Assembly (NCBI GenBank): GCA_947476695.1 | Contig: CANJRD010000001.1 | Location: 657,244 to 721,243 of the forward strand | Direction: 5' to 3' | From: Rhodospirillaceae bacterium | Lineage (GTDB): Bacteria > Pseudomonadota > Alphaproteobacteria > Rhodospirillales > Rhodospirillaceae | DNA: 64,000 bases | In this document: one piece after another, positions 43,678 to 51,715 of the stretch | Layout of the letters: the number at the start of each line of letters is the position of its first letter | Numbering within the stretch: position 1 is the stretch's first letter | The notes under the pieces: model-generated | Database searches by the model: none | What the model saw: the letters and a program-made list of their open reading frames with translations, nothing else | What the model was told of the DNA's origin: nothing | Made by a program: the position numbers and the translations under genes

Positions 43678-44997
43678 ATGCAAGACCAATTCAATGCATT
43701 GGCCGACGCTGTCACCGCGCGCCTCAAGGGTGACGAAGGCTTTCTGCTGAACTTCGGCGGCGAGACGTCGCAGTTCGTGCGCTTCAATCATGCCGCCGTG
43801 CGCCAGCCGGGTACGGTGGAGCAGAGCTATCTCTCGCTGGAACTTTTTCGCGGCAAGCGTCATGCGGCGACGTCCATTACCGTCGTGGGTATGCCGGCGG
43901 AGGACATCGCGCGCGTCGATGCCGCCCTGACCGCCTTGCGCGACGTTCTGGCCGATACGCCGGAAGACCCGCACTTCCTCATCAACACCGTACCGCAGTC
44001 GACCACGCGCGATTTGCCGCATGCCTTGCCGACGGCCGATGACGCACTGAGTGCGATCCTCGATGCCGGCGCGGGCGAGGATCTCGTCGGCTTTTATGCC
44101 GCGGGTCCGATCCATGCGGGCTTCGCCAACAGCTTCGGCCAGCGCAACTGGGACACGGTGCATAGCTTCTGCTTCGACGCCTGCTTCTATTTGCAAGCCG
44201 ACAAGGCGGTGAAGTTCGACTACGGCGGAACGCATTGGGATGGACGCGCTTTCACCGCCAAGGTCGAGGCCGCGAAGATGCACCTCCACGCGCTGGCGCG
44301 CCCGGCGCACACGCTGGCGCCCGGCGGCTATCGCGTCTATCTCGCGCCGGCGGCGATGGAAGAAGTCCTGGGCATGCTGTCCTGGGGCGGCTTCGGTCTG
44401 GCCGATCACAAGACCGGCACCACGCCGCTGCTGCGTATGCGCGAGGGCGCGACGTTGTCGCCCATGGTGACGCTGACGGAGAACTTCGCCGACGGGCTTG
44501 CGCCGCAATTCCAGGGCGAAGGCTTCGTACGCCCGGACGCGGTCACGTTGATCCGCAACGGCCGTTACGTCGATTGCCTGGCCGCGCCGCGTTCGGCCGC
44601 CGAGTTCGACGCGCCGCAGAATGGCGCCGAGGGCGGCGAGTTCCCACTGGCGCTCGACATGGCGGGCGGCGCGCTCGCGGAGGCGGATATCCTGCGCACG
44701 CTGGGCACCGGCGTTTATGTCGGGAACCTCTGGTATCTGAATTACTCCGACCGCAATGCCTGCCGCATGACGGGCATGACGCGGTTCGCGACGTTCTGGG
44801 TCGAGAACGGTGAGATCGTCGCGCCGATGAATGTCATGCGCTTCGACGATTCCGCCTATCGCATGCTCGGCGATAACCTGGTCGCGCTGACGGCGGCGCG
44901 CGAGCCGCGACTGGCGACGGACACCTACGGCGCCCGCTCACGCCGGTCGATGACGCTGCCCGGCGCGGTCATCGACGATTTCCGGCTGACCCTGTGA
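43678..44997 (+). CDS. tldE: TldE/PmbA-like partner of TldD
   Basis: The 439-aa product aligns in pattern with the TldD/PmbA fold but lacks the HExxxH zinc motif, as expected for the TldE subunit. It shows AHTLAPGGYRVYLAPAAMEEVLGMLSWGGFG, QNGAEGGEFPLALDMAGG and GTGVYVGNLWYLNYSDRNACRMTGMTRFATFWVENGEIVAPM, the last being typical of the family's C-terminal domain. Start is ATG at 43678, 6 nt after tldD. The stop overlaps the next GTG. Confidence 0.9.
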   Translation: MQDQFNALADAVTARLKGDEGFLLNFGGETSQFVRFNHAAVRQPGTVEQSYLSLELFRGKRHAATSITVVGMPAEDIARVDAALTALRDVLADTPEDPHFLINTVPQSTTRDLPHALPTADDALSAILDAGAGEDLVGFYAAGPIHAGFANSFGQRNWDTVHSFCFDACFYLQADKAVKFDYGGTHWDGRAFTAKVEAAKMHLHALARPAHTLAPGGYRVYLAPAAMEEVLGMLSWGGFGLADHKTGTTPLLRMREGATLSPMVTLTENFADGLAPQFQGEGFVRPDAVTLIRNGRYVDCLAAPRSAAEFDAPQNGAEGGEFPLALDMAGGALAEADILRTLGTGVYVGNLWYLNYSDRNACRMTGMTRFATFWVENGEIVAPMNVMRFDDSAYRMLGDNLVALTAAREPRLATDTYGARSRRSMTLPGAVIDDFRLTL

Positions 44998-45024
44998 AGA
45001 CGTCGGCTGACCCTGTGAAGACGT
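44983..45024 (+). repeat. 21-bp tandem duplication at the tldE/proX junction
   Basis: The 21-nt unit at 44983-45003 is repeated exactly at 45004-45024. It duplicates the end of tldE plus the start of the editing gene, producing two in-frame GTG starts (44994 and 45015) and adding seven codons. Confidence 0.9.
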
Positions 45025-45503
45025 CGGAGGACCTGTTCGCGCGGCTGGGCGAACTCGGCATCGCCACGACCACGGTCACGCATCCGCCCGCCTTCACGGT
45101 GGAGGAGGGCGAGACCTATGTCGGCCATTTGCCCGGCGTGCACATCAAGAACCTGTTCCTCTGCGACGCCAAGAAGAAGATGTGGTTGGTGGTCGCGCCT
45201 TGGGATCGGCGCATCGATCTCAAGGCGCTGCCGGCGAAGATCGGCGCCGGGCGTCTGTCGTTCGGCTCGGCGGATCGCTTGCTGCGCGTCCTCGGCGTCA
45301 CCCCCGGCTCGGTCACGCCGTTCACGGTGATCAACGATCCGGCCTCCCAGGTGTAGGTGATCCTGGATGCCGACATGATGAAGGCGGAGCTCATCAACGC
45401 CCATCCGCTGATCAACACGATGACGACGACCATTCGCAGCGAGGACCTGTCGCGGTTCATGACCGCCTGTGGCCATACCCCGCGAATCGTCAGTCTCGCG
45501 TAA
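44994..45503 (+). pseudogene. proX: ProX/YbaK-type Ala-tRNA(Pro) deacylase interrupted by an in-frame TAG
   Basis: The product is an aminoacyl-tRNA editing domain that hydrolyses mischarged Ala-tRNAPro. Reading from the GTG at 44994, the frame runs to TPFTVINDPASQV and meets TAG at 45354-45356. It then continues without shift as VILDADMMKAELINAHPLINTMTTTI and ends at TAA 45501-45503. The downstream part is the conserved C-terminus of the family, so the TAG lies inside the domain where Arg, Gln or similar is expected. The 120-aa truncated form probably cannot fold. A sequencing error or amber suppression is the alternative. Confidence 0.8.
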
Positions 45504-45757
45504 TCCCATCCCCCTACGACGGCCGCGCGAACGCCGAGGGATTCAGGCGAACCTTACGAAAATGAAATCGCCGGAAATTTTTTTCGGCTTCAAATATTTA
45601 GCGCGACGCTCTGCGATGGAGACGTCCCGCATCGGGCTTCCCCTCTTGCGCGCCTGCGCAGGTTTTCCTAAATCGCTGCCTGCCAACTCGTAGGTCCGTC
45701 GGCGCAGGGATCCTTGTCGGTACCGGCCGCGCGACCTCGCAGAACATGGAGGACACG

Positions 45758-46087
45758 ATGGCTGCGTCTATTTTTGCTTGGACTCGTCGTCCAGGCGTCC
45801 CCGTCCGTCTCGCGATCGCCCTGACGCTTGTCGCGATCTTTTCGATGGCCCCGCTCTATCTCGATAGCCTATGGCCCGCGGCGCAACAGGCGACGGCGCC
45901 GTGGCATGTCGCCCTGGTGCGCGAGCCGTTCTTCGCCAGCATCATGATGTTTATCTACGCGCCGGCTTACATGCCTTGGCTTTACGCGATCTGGACCGCG
46001 GCCATTGCAAGTTGGGCCTATTTGATCATCGGATGGCGTCGTCGTATGCGCGATACGGCGCATGACACGCAGGCCGTTCGCGCCTGA
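45758..46087 (+). CDS. Small membrane protein, unknown
   Basis: The 109-aa product begins at ATG 45758 with a GGAGG site 5 nt upstream; an earlier in-frame ATG at 45746 is less likely. It has three hydrophobic segments (ALTLVAIFSMAPLYL, FFASIMMFIYAPAYMPWLYAIW, TAAIASWAYLIIGW) and a basic C-terminal tail. I recognise no family. The 254 nt upstream contain a GCCG/CGGC T-rich hairpin at about 45570-45590 and a 43-codon frame at 45562-45693 without a ribosome site. Confidence 0.7.
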   Translation: MAASIFAWTRRPGVPVRLAIALTLVAIFSMAPLYLDSLWPAAQQATAPWHVALVREPFFASIMMFIYAPAYMPWLYAIWTAAIASWAYLIIGWRRRMRDTAHDTQAVRA

Positions 46088-46101
46088 CAGGGCTAAAGAA
46101 A

Positions 46102-46129
46102 AAACGGCCGCTCCCACGAGCGGCCGTTT
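46102..46129. terminator. Bidirectional terminator between convergent genes
   Basis: AAACGGCCGCTC (46102-46113) pairs perfectly with GAGCGGCCGTTT (46118-46129) around CCAC. It is preceded by an A-run, so the minus strand has TTTTTTCTTT after the stem. It ends the PEP-CTERM gene and probably the small membrane protein gene as well. Confidence 0.88.
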
Positions 46130-46157
46130 CGTCTCGCGTGATTTATCGCAAAAGCGC

Positions 46158-46844
46158 TTAGGCGCGGCGACGCAACGCGATTCCCGAGAGTCCGAGACCC
46201 AGCAGAAGCAGGGTCGCGGGTTCCGGAACGCCGTTACCGCCACCGCCTTCCTGCGTCGCCGCGGCAACATTCAGGATGTCGAAAGCCCAGGCGCTGGTGC
46301 GGCCGCAGCCGGCGCTGCCGGTTACGTCGTTGAAGCGCGCCTGCGCATCGCTGCACAGGAAGCCAGTCGTGAAGTTGCCCTGGCCGGTGCGCTGGAAGCC
46401 GTTCGCGAGGTTCGGGCCGTTGGCGAAGTTGTCGTACTGCATGACGGCGACGGTGTAGTCGCCGGCCGCGAGGCTGGCTTGCAAGAACACGTCGTAGCAG
46501 GCCGTCGTCACGGAATCCGCCGGGACCAGACCGCAGCCGCCGTCGTCGTTCTGGTTGATCAGCGAGCCGGTGCTGGAGAACAGCGCCAGGATCGGATCGA
46601 AGCCGCCGCGCGTGATGGTGGCGCCCAGCGAGTTGGTGCCGCCGGCATAGGACAGGCTGCGCAGCGTCACGTTTGACGCGGAGCCGACGCTAAAGTTGAA
46701 CAGCTGAACATTGTCATCGGCCGTGAAGTTGCCGGTGAACGAGAAGTCAGCAGCTTCCGCCGGGCGGGCGCCGGAGATGAAGACCGCCGCCGCCAGGGCG
46801 AGGCTTGCGGCGAGTGCTCGGAAACCAAATTGGGGAGATCGCAT
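46158..46844 (-). CDS. DVUA0089-type PEP-CTERM surface protein
   Basis: The 228-aa product has a signal peptide (to AEAADFSF, about residue 31). The body matches the DVUA0089-type repeats: FTADDNVQLFNFSVG, GGFDPILALFSSTGSLINQNDDGG, ASLAAGDYTVAVMQYDNF. It ends with the sorting signal VPEPATLLLLGLGLSG and an Arg cluster. PEP-CTERM proteins are processed by an exosortase in the inner membrane and often linked to extracellular polysaccharide. No exosortase gene is in this window. Bare Cys residues may form disulfides. Confidence 0.9.
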   Translation of the reverse strand: MRSPQFGFRALAASLALAAAVFISGARPAEAADFSFTGNFTADDNVQLFNFSVGSASNVTLRSLSYAGGTNSLGATITRGGFDPILALFSSTGSLINQNDDGGCGLVPADSVTTACYDVFLQASLAAGDYTVAVMQYDNFANGPNLANGFQRTGQGNFTTGFLCSDAQARFNDVTGSAGCGRTSAWAFDILNVAAATQEGGGGNGVPEPATLLLLGLGLSGIALRRRA

Positions 46845-47200
46845 CGGGAAGGCCCTTTATCGCTAAGCAACGCCAACCATTGGCACACCACCGCCGCGCC
46901 TCTTGCGCGTGTATGGCATTCGTTGCCTGCCTTCCTAAGCAAAAGCCGCGCCAAATCGATAAACGTAGGGAAAGCGCCACAACTTTGGACGGCTTGCTGA
47001 GGCGACTGTCAACCGCACCGACAGTCAGCGTTGTGCGGAAACCTCGAAAAGGCCCGGTTCATGGGCTGAATCACCAAATCGGCGCTTCGTTGCGGGGCGT
47101 CAGAAAATTTTCCACTTTCCAGACGATTTGCACCCCGCACCCGTAACAGTGGCGCGTCGTCCCGAAACTTGCGACAACACCGGCAGCGAAGGGTGGAACG
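46845..47200. other. Intergenic region between divergent PEP-CTERM gene and paralogue pair
   Basis: A 356-nt divergent gap. It contains one clear dyad, GACTGTC (47004-47010) with GACAGTC (47020-47026), 9-nt spacer, which could be an operator or hairpin. No consensus promoter was convincing in either direction and no reading frame is credible. Confidence 0.5.
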
Positions 47201-48634
47201 ATGGCGTTCTCGATCGATGCAGCACAGAAGGCGATCCGCGACCGGGTCGACTTCCGGGTCTTGCGTCTCCCCGCCTTCCATCCCGACCTCGGCACCAGCA
47301 TCCGCGATTCCGCGCTCGACGCGCGGCTCGAGGAACTGACGACCTATTTCACGGTCTTCGCTTTCATCGTGCCGCGCACCGAGATCCTGCGCGTGCCGTC
47401 GATCGACGCCGCGCTGGCCTCGGGCACGAAGGACTACTGCCTGATTCAGAATGCCGGGCATCTGTTCTTCGGTCAGACCGACTTCGCCCTCGACATGGCC
47501 GAGGCCCTGGAGAAATGCGAGTTCCTGATGGGGCGCATCCTCGACCGGGGTGGGTACTTCTATCTCGATGAGCAATGCCTGCTGATCAATCGCCGTGCCT
47601 GGGAGAAGCTCGGCCGGCCCGCGTTCGGTATCCCGGGTTCGGACACGCAGGACGTCGCCATCCCAGACTTCACACCGAGCGTGGCGGGGATCGGTGATCT
47701 CAAGCCTTCGTCGCGCGGCACACTGCCCATCACGGCCCGCTTCGGTTACGGCTGGCGCGCGATCTCGGCGGGACTTTCGGGTGGCTACGCGACCCGCCAG
47801 TGGCCGGTCGCACTCGATCGTTGGCACTTGGGATGCACGGCTTATCTTGAAGACTTTGGCAGCTGGCGTGCCGCGTTGACGGCGTCCGTGTTAACCGCGC
47901 CCGAAGGTGGATTGCCAGGTCTGCGCGGATACGTCGGCACCTTGCGCCGCCGCTTCATGGCGAACGCCGACAGCCCGCCGGTCTTCGTTTTCAATTCCGA
48001 GGCCGATCTCGATATCCCCACGCTCAGCCTGCGCGACGGCTTGGATTGCGCTTTCGTCCTTGCCGCCGGCTTCAAGTCGAACCGCATTCTCGAAACGCTC
48101 GGCTTCCATGAGAAAACCGAGGTCGTATTCTACGACTACAGCGCGGCGGCGTTGGCGCTGAAGAAGATGTGTGTGGAGGAATGGGACGGCGCGGACTTCG
48201 GTGGCTTCTTCACGGCGGTCAGGCCGCGCCTCGAAGCGATGTTCACGCGCAAGCTCTCCTATATGCAGCCCGAGGCGCTGGCGAGCGTGGAGGCGTTGAA
48301 TCTTGAGTTCCAGGCGGAGATGCGAACGGTCTTTGCCTCGCCGCACGTCTGGCAGGCGCACTGGCACCGCTTCCGCAAGCTGCGGCACCATTTCGTCCAG
48401 ATCGATCTGATCGCGACGCCCGAGCAAGCCCGGACGATGATGGCGACCCACGCGCGCGGCGATGCCGTGATGTGGGTCAGCGACATGTTCAACGCGCCTT
48501 ACGCCGTGGGGACGTATTCCTACGCCCATCGCGAAAATGCATTCGCGGGACTCGGGGCGGAATTGTCGGAAAAGACCACGGCGCATTTGCTGATCGGTGG
48601 CGCGCCGGCACAATGGCATCCGGTGGCGCCATGA
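47201..48634 (+). CDS. Unknown protein, first of two tandem paralogues
   Basis: A 477-aa cytoplasmic-looking product. The start ATG follows GGTGGAACG. The N-terminal half contains GTKDYCLIQNAGHLFFGQTD, then ILDRGGYFYLDEQCLLINRRAWEKLGRPAFG, and FGYGWRAISAGL. The C-terminal half has LAAGFKSNRILETLGFHEKTEVVFYDYSAAALALKK..EEWDGADF. All are shared with the gene that follows. The N-terminal pattern faintly recalls GT-A glycosyltransferases and the C-terminal half a Rossmann-like enzyme, but I recognise no family with confidence. The stop overlaps the next start (ATGA). Confidence 0.75.
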   Translation: MAFSIDAAQKAIRDRVDFRVLRLPAFHPDLGTSIRDSALDARLEELTTYFTVFAFIVPRTEILRVPSIDAALASGTKDYCLIQNAGHLFFGQTDFALDMAEALEKCEFLMGRILDRGGYFYLDEQCLLINRRAWEKLGRPAFGIPGSDTQDVAIPDFTPSVAGIGDLKPSSRGTLPITARFGYGWRAISAGLSGGYATRQWPVALDRWHLGCTAYLEDFGSWRAALTASVLTAPEGGLPGLRGYVGTLRRRFMANADSPPVFVFNSEADLDIPTLSLRDGLDCAFVLAAGFKSNRILETLGFHEKTEVVFYDYSAAALALKKMCVEEWDGADFGGFFTAVRPRLEAMFTRKLSYMQPEALASVEALNLEFQAEMRTVFASPHVWQAHWHRFRKLRHHFVQIDLIATPEQARTMMATHARGDAVMWVSDMFNAPYAVGTYSYAHRENAFAGLGAELSEKTTAHLLIGGAPAQWHPVAP

Positions 48635-50028
48635 GCGCGCTGATCGACATCCGCGCCCGGGTCGACTTTGTGCTCGTCAACGTGCCGTCGTTCGACGCCG
48701 CGTCCGGCGATCGTCCGATTCCCGCGCTCGATACGCGGCTGGCGGAGCTGAGCGCAGAGTTCCTGATGCAGACCTTCGGCCTCAGCTTCGGCGAACTGCG
48801 CTTCGCCGGCAGCCACGATGCCGCGCTGGCGATGGGGACGAAGGATTTCTGCGTGATCCAGAAAATAGGCCACATGTTCTCCGGCCCGCCGGAGCGGGTG
48901 GCCGCGGCGCTTGCCGGCGATCTCGCGTCATGCGCCTTTCTCACCGGCCACATCATGGAGCGTGGCGGTTACTGCTACTTCCATGATCAATGCGTGCTGG
49001 TGAATCGCCGGGCCTGGGAGCGGCTGGGGCGGCCCGCCTTTGGAACGCCAGCCTCGGGCGAGCATCGCGCGGCCGTGCCCAAGCGCAGCGCGGCTGACGT
49101 CCACGACGACTACACGCCGCGCTTCCTCGATCCGACCGGCGATGAACGCAGCTATACAGGCGCCTTCGGCTACGGCTGGCGCGCGATCTCCGAAAGCCTG
49201 CGCCAGGGGTTGCGCGTCGAGAACTGGAGCGATGCGACGCGCGGCTGGAAGCACAATTGCTATGCCTACTACGGCCATCCGGCGGAATGGCACCAGGCGT
49301 TGGCCGACGTTCCGGTCGCGCCGGCGACGGCCGACGATGGCCTGCGCCACATCACCGAATTCCTGACGACGGTGGTCGGGCGCGATCAGGCCTCAGGCCG
49401 CATCGAGGTGTTCCCCACGCCGCCAGCTTACGACCTCCCCCGATTCCGTGTTGCCGGCGGCGCCGATGTTTTGGCTGCGCCGGCGCGCGGATTTGAAATC
49501 CATCGCCTCGCCGCTACGTTCGGGTTCCACGAGGCGACGCGCATCGTGCTGTACGCCTCCAATCAGACCAGTCTCGACTTCTATCGTTTCGCGCAGGAGA
49601 CCTGGGACGGCGAAAGTCTCGGCGCGTTCGTCGCGCAGGCCAAGGCGAAGCTCAACGTCGCCGCATTCGACTTCGCGGCCGATGAAACGCCCGCGGCGAT
49701 CGACGCGGCGTTTTGTCAAATGATGTTGCCGACGTTCGCAACGCCTGCGGCTTGGGCCGCGCATTGGCAGCGCATCCGCCATCTCAAGCACGACTATATC
49801 ATCGGCGATCCGGTCGGCGCGCCGGAGGCGTTCTGCGCGGCCATCGCACCGACGGGCACGACGATTGTATCGCTTGAAGATGCGTTCAACGGCTTCGCAT
49901 CCATCGCGCGGTTCGACGGTGCGCGTCGCCGCCGCGCTTTCGACCGCATCGCGGCCTGTCTGAAAGCTTCGACCAGGCGCGCGCTGCTGGTCGGCATGCC
50001 GCCGCTCGCGCGCATCCGCGGGGTCTAA
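48631..50028 (+). CDS. Unknown protein, second of two tandem paralogues
   Basis: The 465-aa product (MSALIDIRARVDFVLVNVPSF) shares with its upstream neighbour GTKDFCVIQKIGHMFSG, IMERGGYCYFHDQCVLVNRRAWERLGRPAFGTP, FGYGWRAISESL and GFEIHRLAATFGFHEATRIVLYASNQTSLDFYR..TWDGES. Shared segments appear in the same order and spacing, so this is a duplication followed by divergence. Start is the ATG overlapping the previous stop, a longer reading upstream being antisense to nothing but in the neighbour's frame. Function unknown. A strong terminator follows. Confidence 0.75.
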   Translation: MSALIDIRARVDFVLVNVPSFDAASGDRPIPALDTRLAELSAEFLMQTFGLSFGELRFAGSHDAALAMGTKDFCVIQKIGHMFSGPPERVAAALAGDLASCAFLTGHIMERGGYCYFHDQCVLVNRRAWERLGRPAFGTPASGEHRAAVPKRSAADVHDDYTPRFLDPTGDERSYTGAFGYGWRAISESLRQGLRVENWSDATRGWKHNCYAYYGHPAEWHQALADVPVAPATADDGLRHITEFLTTVVGRDQASGRIEVFPTPPAYDLPRFRVAGGADVLAAPARGFEIHRLAATFGFHEATRIVLYASNQTSLDFYRFAQETWDGESLGAFVAQAKAKLNVAAFDFAADETPAAIDAAFCQMMLPTFATPAAWAAHWQRIRHLKHDYIIGDPVGAPEAFCAAIAPTGTTIVSLEDAFNGFASIARFDGARRRRAFDRIAACLKASTRRALLVGMPPLARIRGV

Positions 50029-50032
50029 AGCA

Positions 50033-50063
50033 AATCGGCCCCGCCTTGCGGGCGGGGCCGATT
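50033..50063 (+). terminator. Hairpin terminator after the paralogue pair
   Basis: A 13-bp perfect stem, 50033-50045 with 50051-50063, closes on TTGCG. It lies 5 nt after the stop, between convergent genes. There is little T-run, so it may block transcription from both sides by hairpin strength alone. Confidence 0.7.
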
Positions 50064-50086
50064 GTCATCTCGCGTCGGCTGAAAGA

Positions 50087-51460
50087 TTACTTCTTCTTCG
50101 TGCCAGCTTTCTCGTTCGCCGGGACGTCCAGTTTGCCGCGGTCGATCAGCTGGCCGCCCTTGTAGACCGCTTCGATCGCCTGGAAGTTCTTCACGTCCTT
50201 CAGCGGGTCGGCGTTCAGCAACACGATGTCGGCCAGTTTGCCGCGCTCGATCGAGCCGAACTCGTTCTCCTTGCCCAGGTACATCGCCGCATTGAGCGTC
50301 GCCATCTTGATGACATCGATCATCGGGATGCCGTTCTTGTTCAGCAGGTCGAGTTCCATGTGCAAGGTCGGGCCCCAGGTGCGGTCGGTGCCCGCGGCCA
50401 GGGTGCCGCCCATCTGATAGATCTTCTTGATGTTCGCCGCGACGATCGGCAGGAAGAACGGGCTCTGCGTGCCGTTGCCGTTCGGCCGCATGAAGTTCGC
50501 GCGGTCGACCGTCTTGTGCTCGTGGATCATTTCTTCCGGCATGGTCGCCTTGAAGAACGGATCGGTCAGGAAGGCCGGATCGTTCACCAGCTTGACGATG
50601 TAATCGTGCACCGACAGCGTCGTGGTCATCACTACGCGCTTGGTCGACACGCGGCGCAACAGGGCATCGGACGACGGGAAGCGCACGACGTGCGCGAAGT
50701 TGTCCATGCCGCCGTCGAGCGCGTCGTTGTAGTCCTCTTCGGAGGCCGCATGCACCGTGACGCGGATACCGTTCTCGTTGGCCAGCTTCACGACGTTGTG
50801 GAACTGCTCGGCCGATAGGCTGGGGTTCAGCGGTACGAACACCCCGTGACGGTCGGCCAACGTCTTCTGCATGTCCGGCTTGCGCTGCTTGAAGTACGCG
50901 TCGAGCGTCGGGCGGATCGCATCCCAGTCGGTGCCGACCAGGAAGGCATGGCCGCCGGCACCGTAGCCGCCCGGCACGGTGATGACGTTGCCCGTCGCGA
51001 ACAGGCGCGGCGAGATGATCTTGCCGCTGCGCTCTTCATCGCGTATCGGGAAAATGAAATCGGGCTCGTGGCCCGCGTCGAACAGCGTGGTCACGCCGCT
51101 CCACAGATAGCTGTGCAGCGCCATCACCGCCATGTGGTGATCGAAGGCCGGCTTGCCGTCCTTCATGTTGCCACCGGCGAGATGGATATGCGTGTCGATC
51201 AGGCCGGGGATCAGATATTTGCCGGCGCCGTTGATCACCTGCACGCCGCTCTCATGCGGCATCGCCACGGGCGACACGGCGAAGATCCGGTCGTCCTTGA
51301 TCAGCACCGAGGCTCTTTCCATCGGCGGACGGCCGGTGCCGTCGATCACCGTGACGTTCTCGATCAGGACATTGGCGGCTTGCGCCATCGGCGCGCTCGC
51401 GACGGCGGCGCAGAGGCTGGCGATCGCGATGGCGCAGGTGCGCCGGAACTGAAACGGCAT
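50087..51460 (-). CDS. Exported amidohydrolase family protein
   Basis: The start ATG at 51460 (MPFQFRRTCAIAIASLCAAVASAPMAQA) follows GGGGAAATC. The 457-aa product has a signal peptide and a metal-dependent hydrolase fold: VLIENVTVIDGTGRPPMERASVLIKDDRI, then GLIDTHIHLAGG with metal ligands His91 and His93, and near the end GTDRTWGPTLHMELDLLNKNGI and IERGKLADIVLLNADPLKDVKN. These resemble imidazolonepropionase/prolidase-type amidohydrolases. The substrate is unknown. It is divergent from the M29-like gene, 255 nt apart. Confidence 0.88.
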   Translation of the reverse strand: MPFQFRRTCAIAIASLCAAVASAPMAQAANVLIENVTVIDGTGRPPMERASVLIKDDRIFAVSPVAMPHESGVQVINGAGKYLIPGLIDTHIHLAGGNMKDGKPAFDHHMAVMALHSYLWSGVTTLFDAGHEPDFIFPIRDEERSGKIISPRLFATGNVITVPGGYGAGGHAFLVGTDWDAIRPTLDAYFKQRKPDMQKTLADRHGVFVPLNPSLSAEQFHNVVKLANENGIRVTVHAASEEDYNDALDGGMDNFAHVVRFPSSDALLRRVSTKRVVMTTTLSVHDYIVKLVNDPAFLTDPFFKATMPEEMIHEHKTVDRANFMRPNGNGTQSPFFLPIVAANIKKIYQMGGTLAAGTDRTWGPTLHMELDLLNKNGIPMIDVIKMATLNAAMYLGKENEFGSIERGKLADIVLLNADPLKDVKNFQAIEAVYKGGQLIDRGKLDVPANEKAGTKKK

Positions 51461-51715
51461 GATTTCCCCGTATGTGAACGTAACCGCGCGGGAGTGAGAC
51501 ACAGCCAGCGTAACAAATCATTGGAAAACGTCAGGTCATCCACCGATTGGACGTACGTGCTTGTTTGCGCCGACGGGCCAAGCTAAAAAATTGCCAGCAA
51601 TTTCAATACGCGGTGACGCGGCGTGTTCGCCGCCCGCAGGCACATGCGTCCCTCAGGGGACGACGGTCGTTTCAGAAGCGCGGCGACAACCGCGCATGGG
51701 GAAGGAATTGCTCGC

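Noticed and set aside
45562..45693. 43-codon frame as a firm gene
   Set aside because: No ribosome site and no recognisable leader; kept only as a speculative note.
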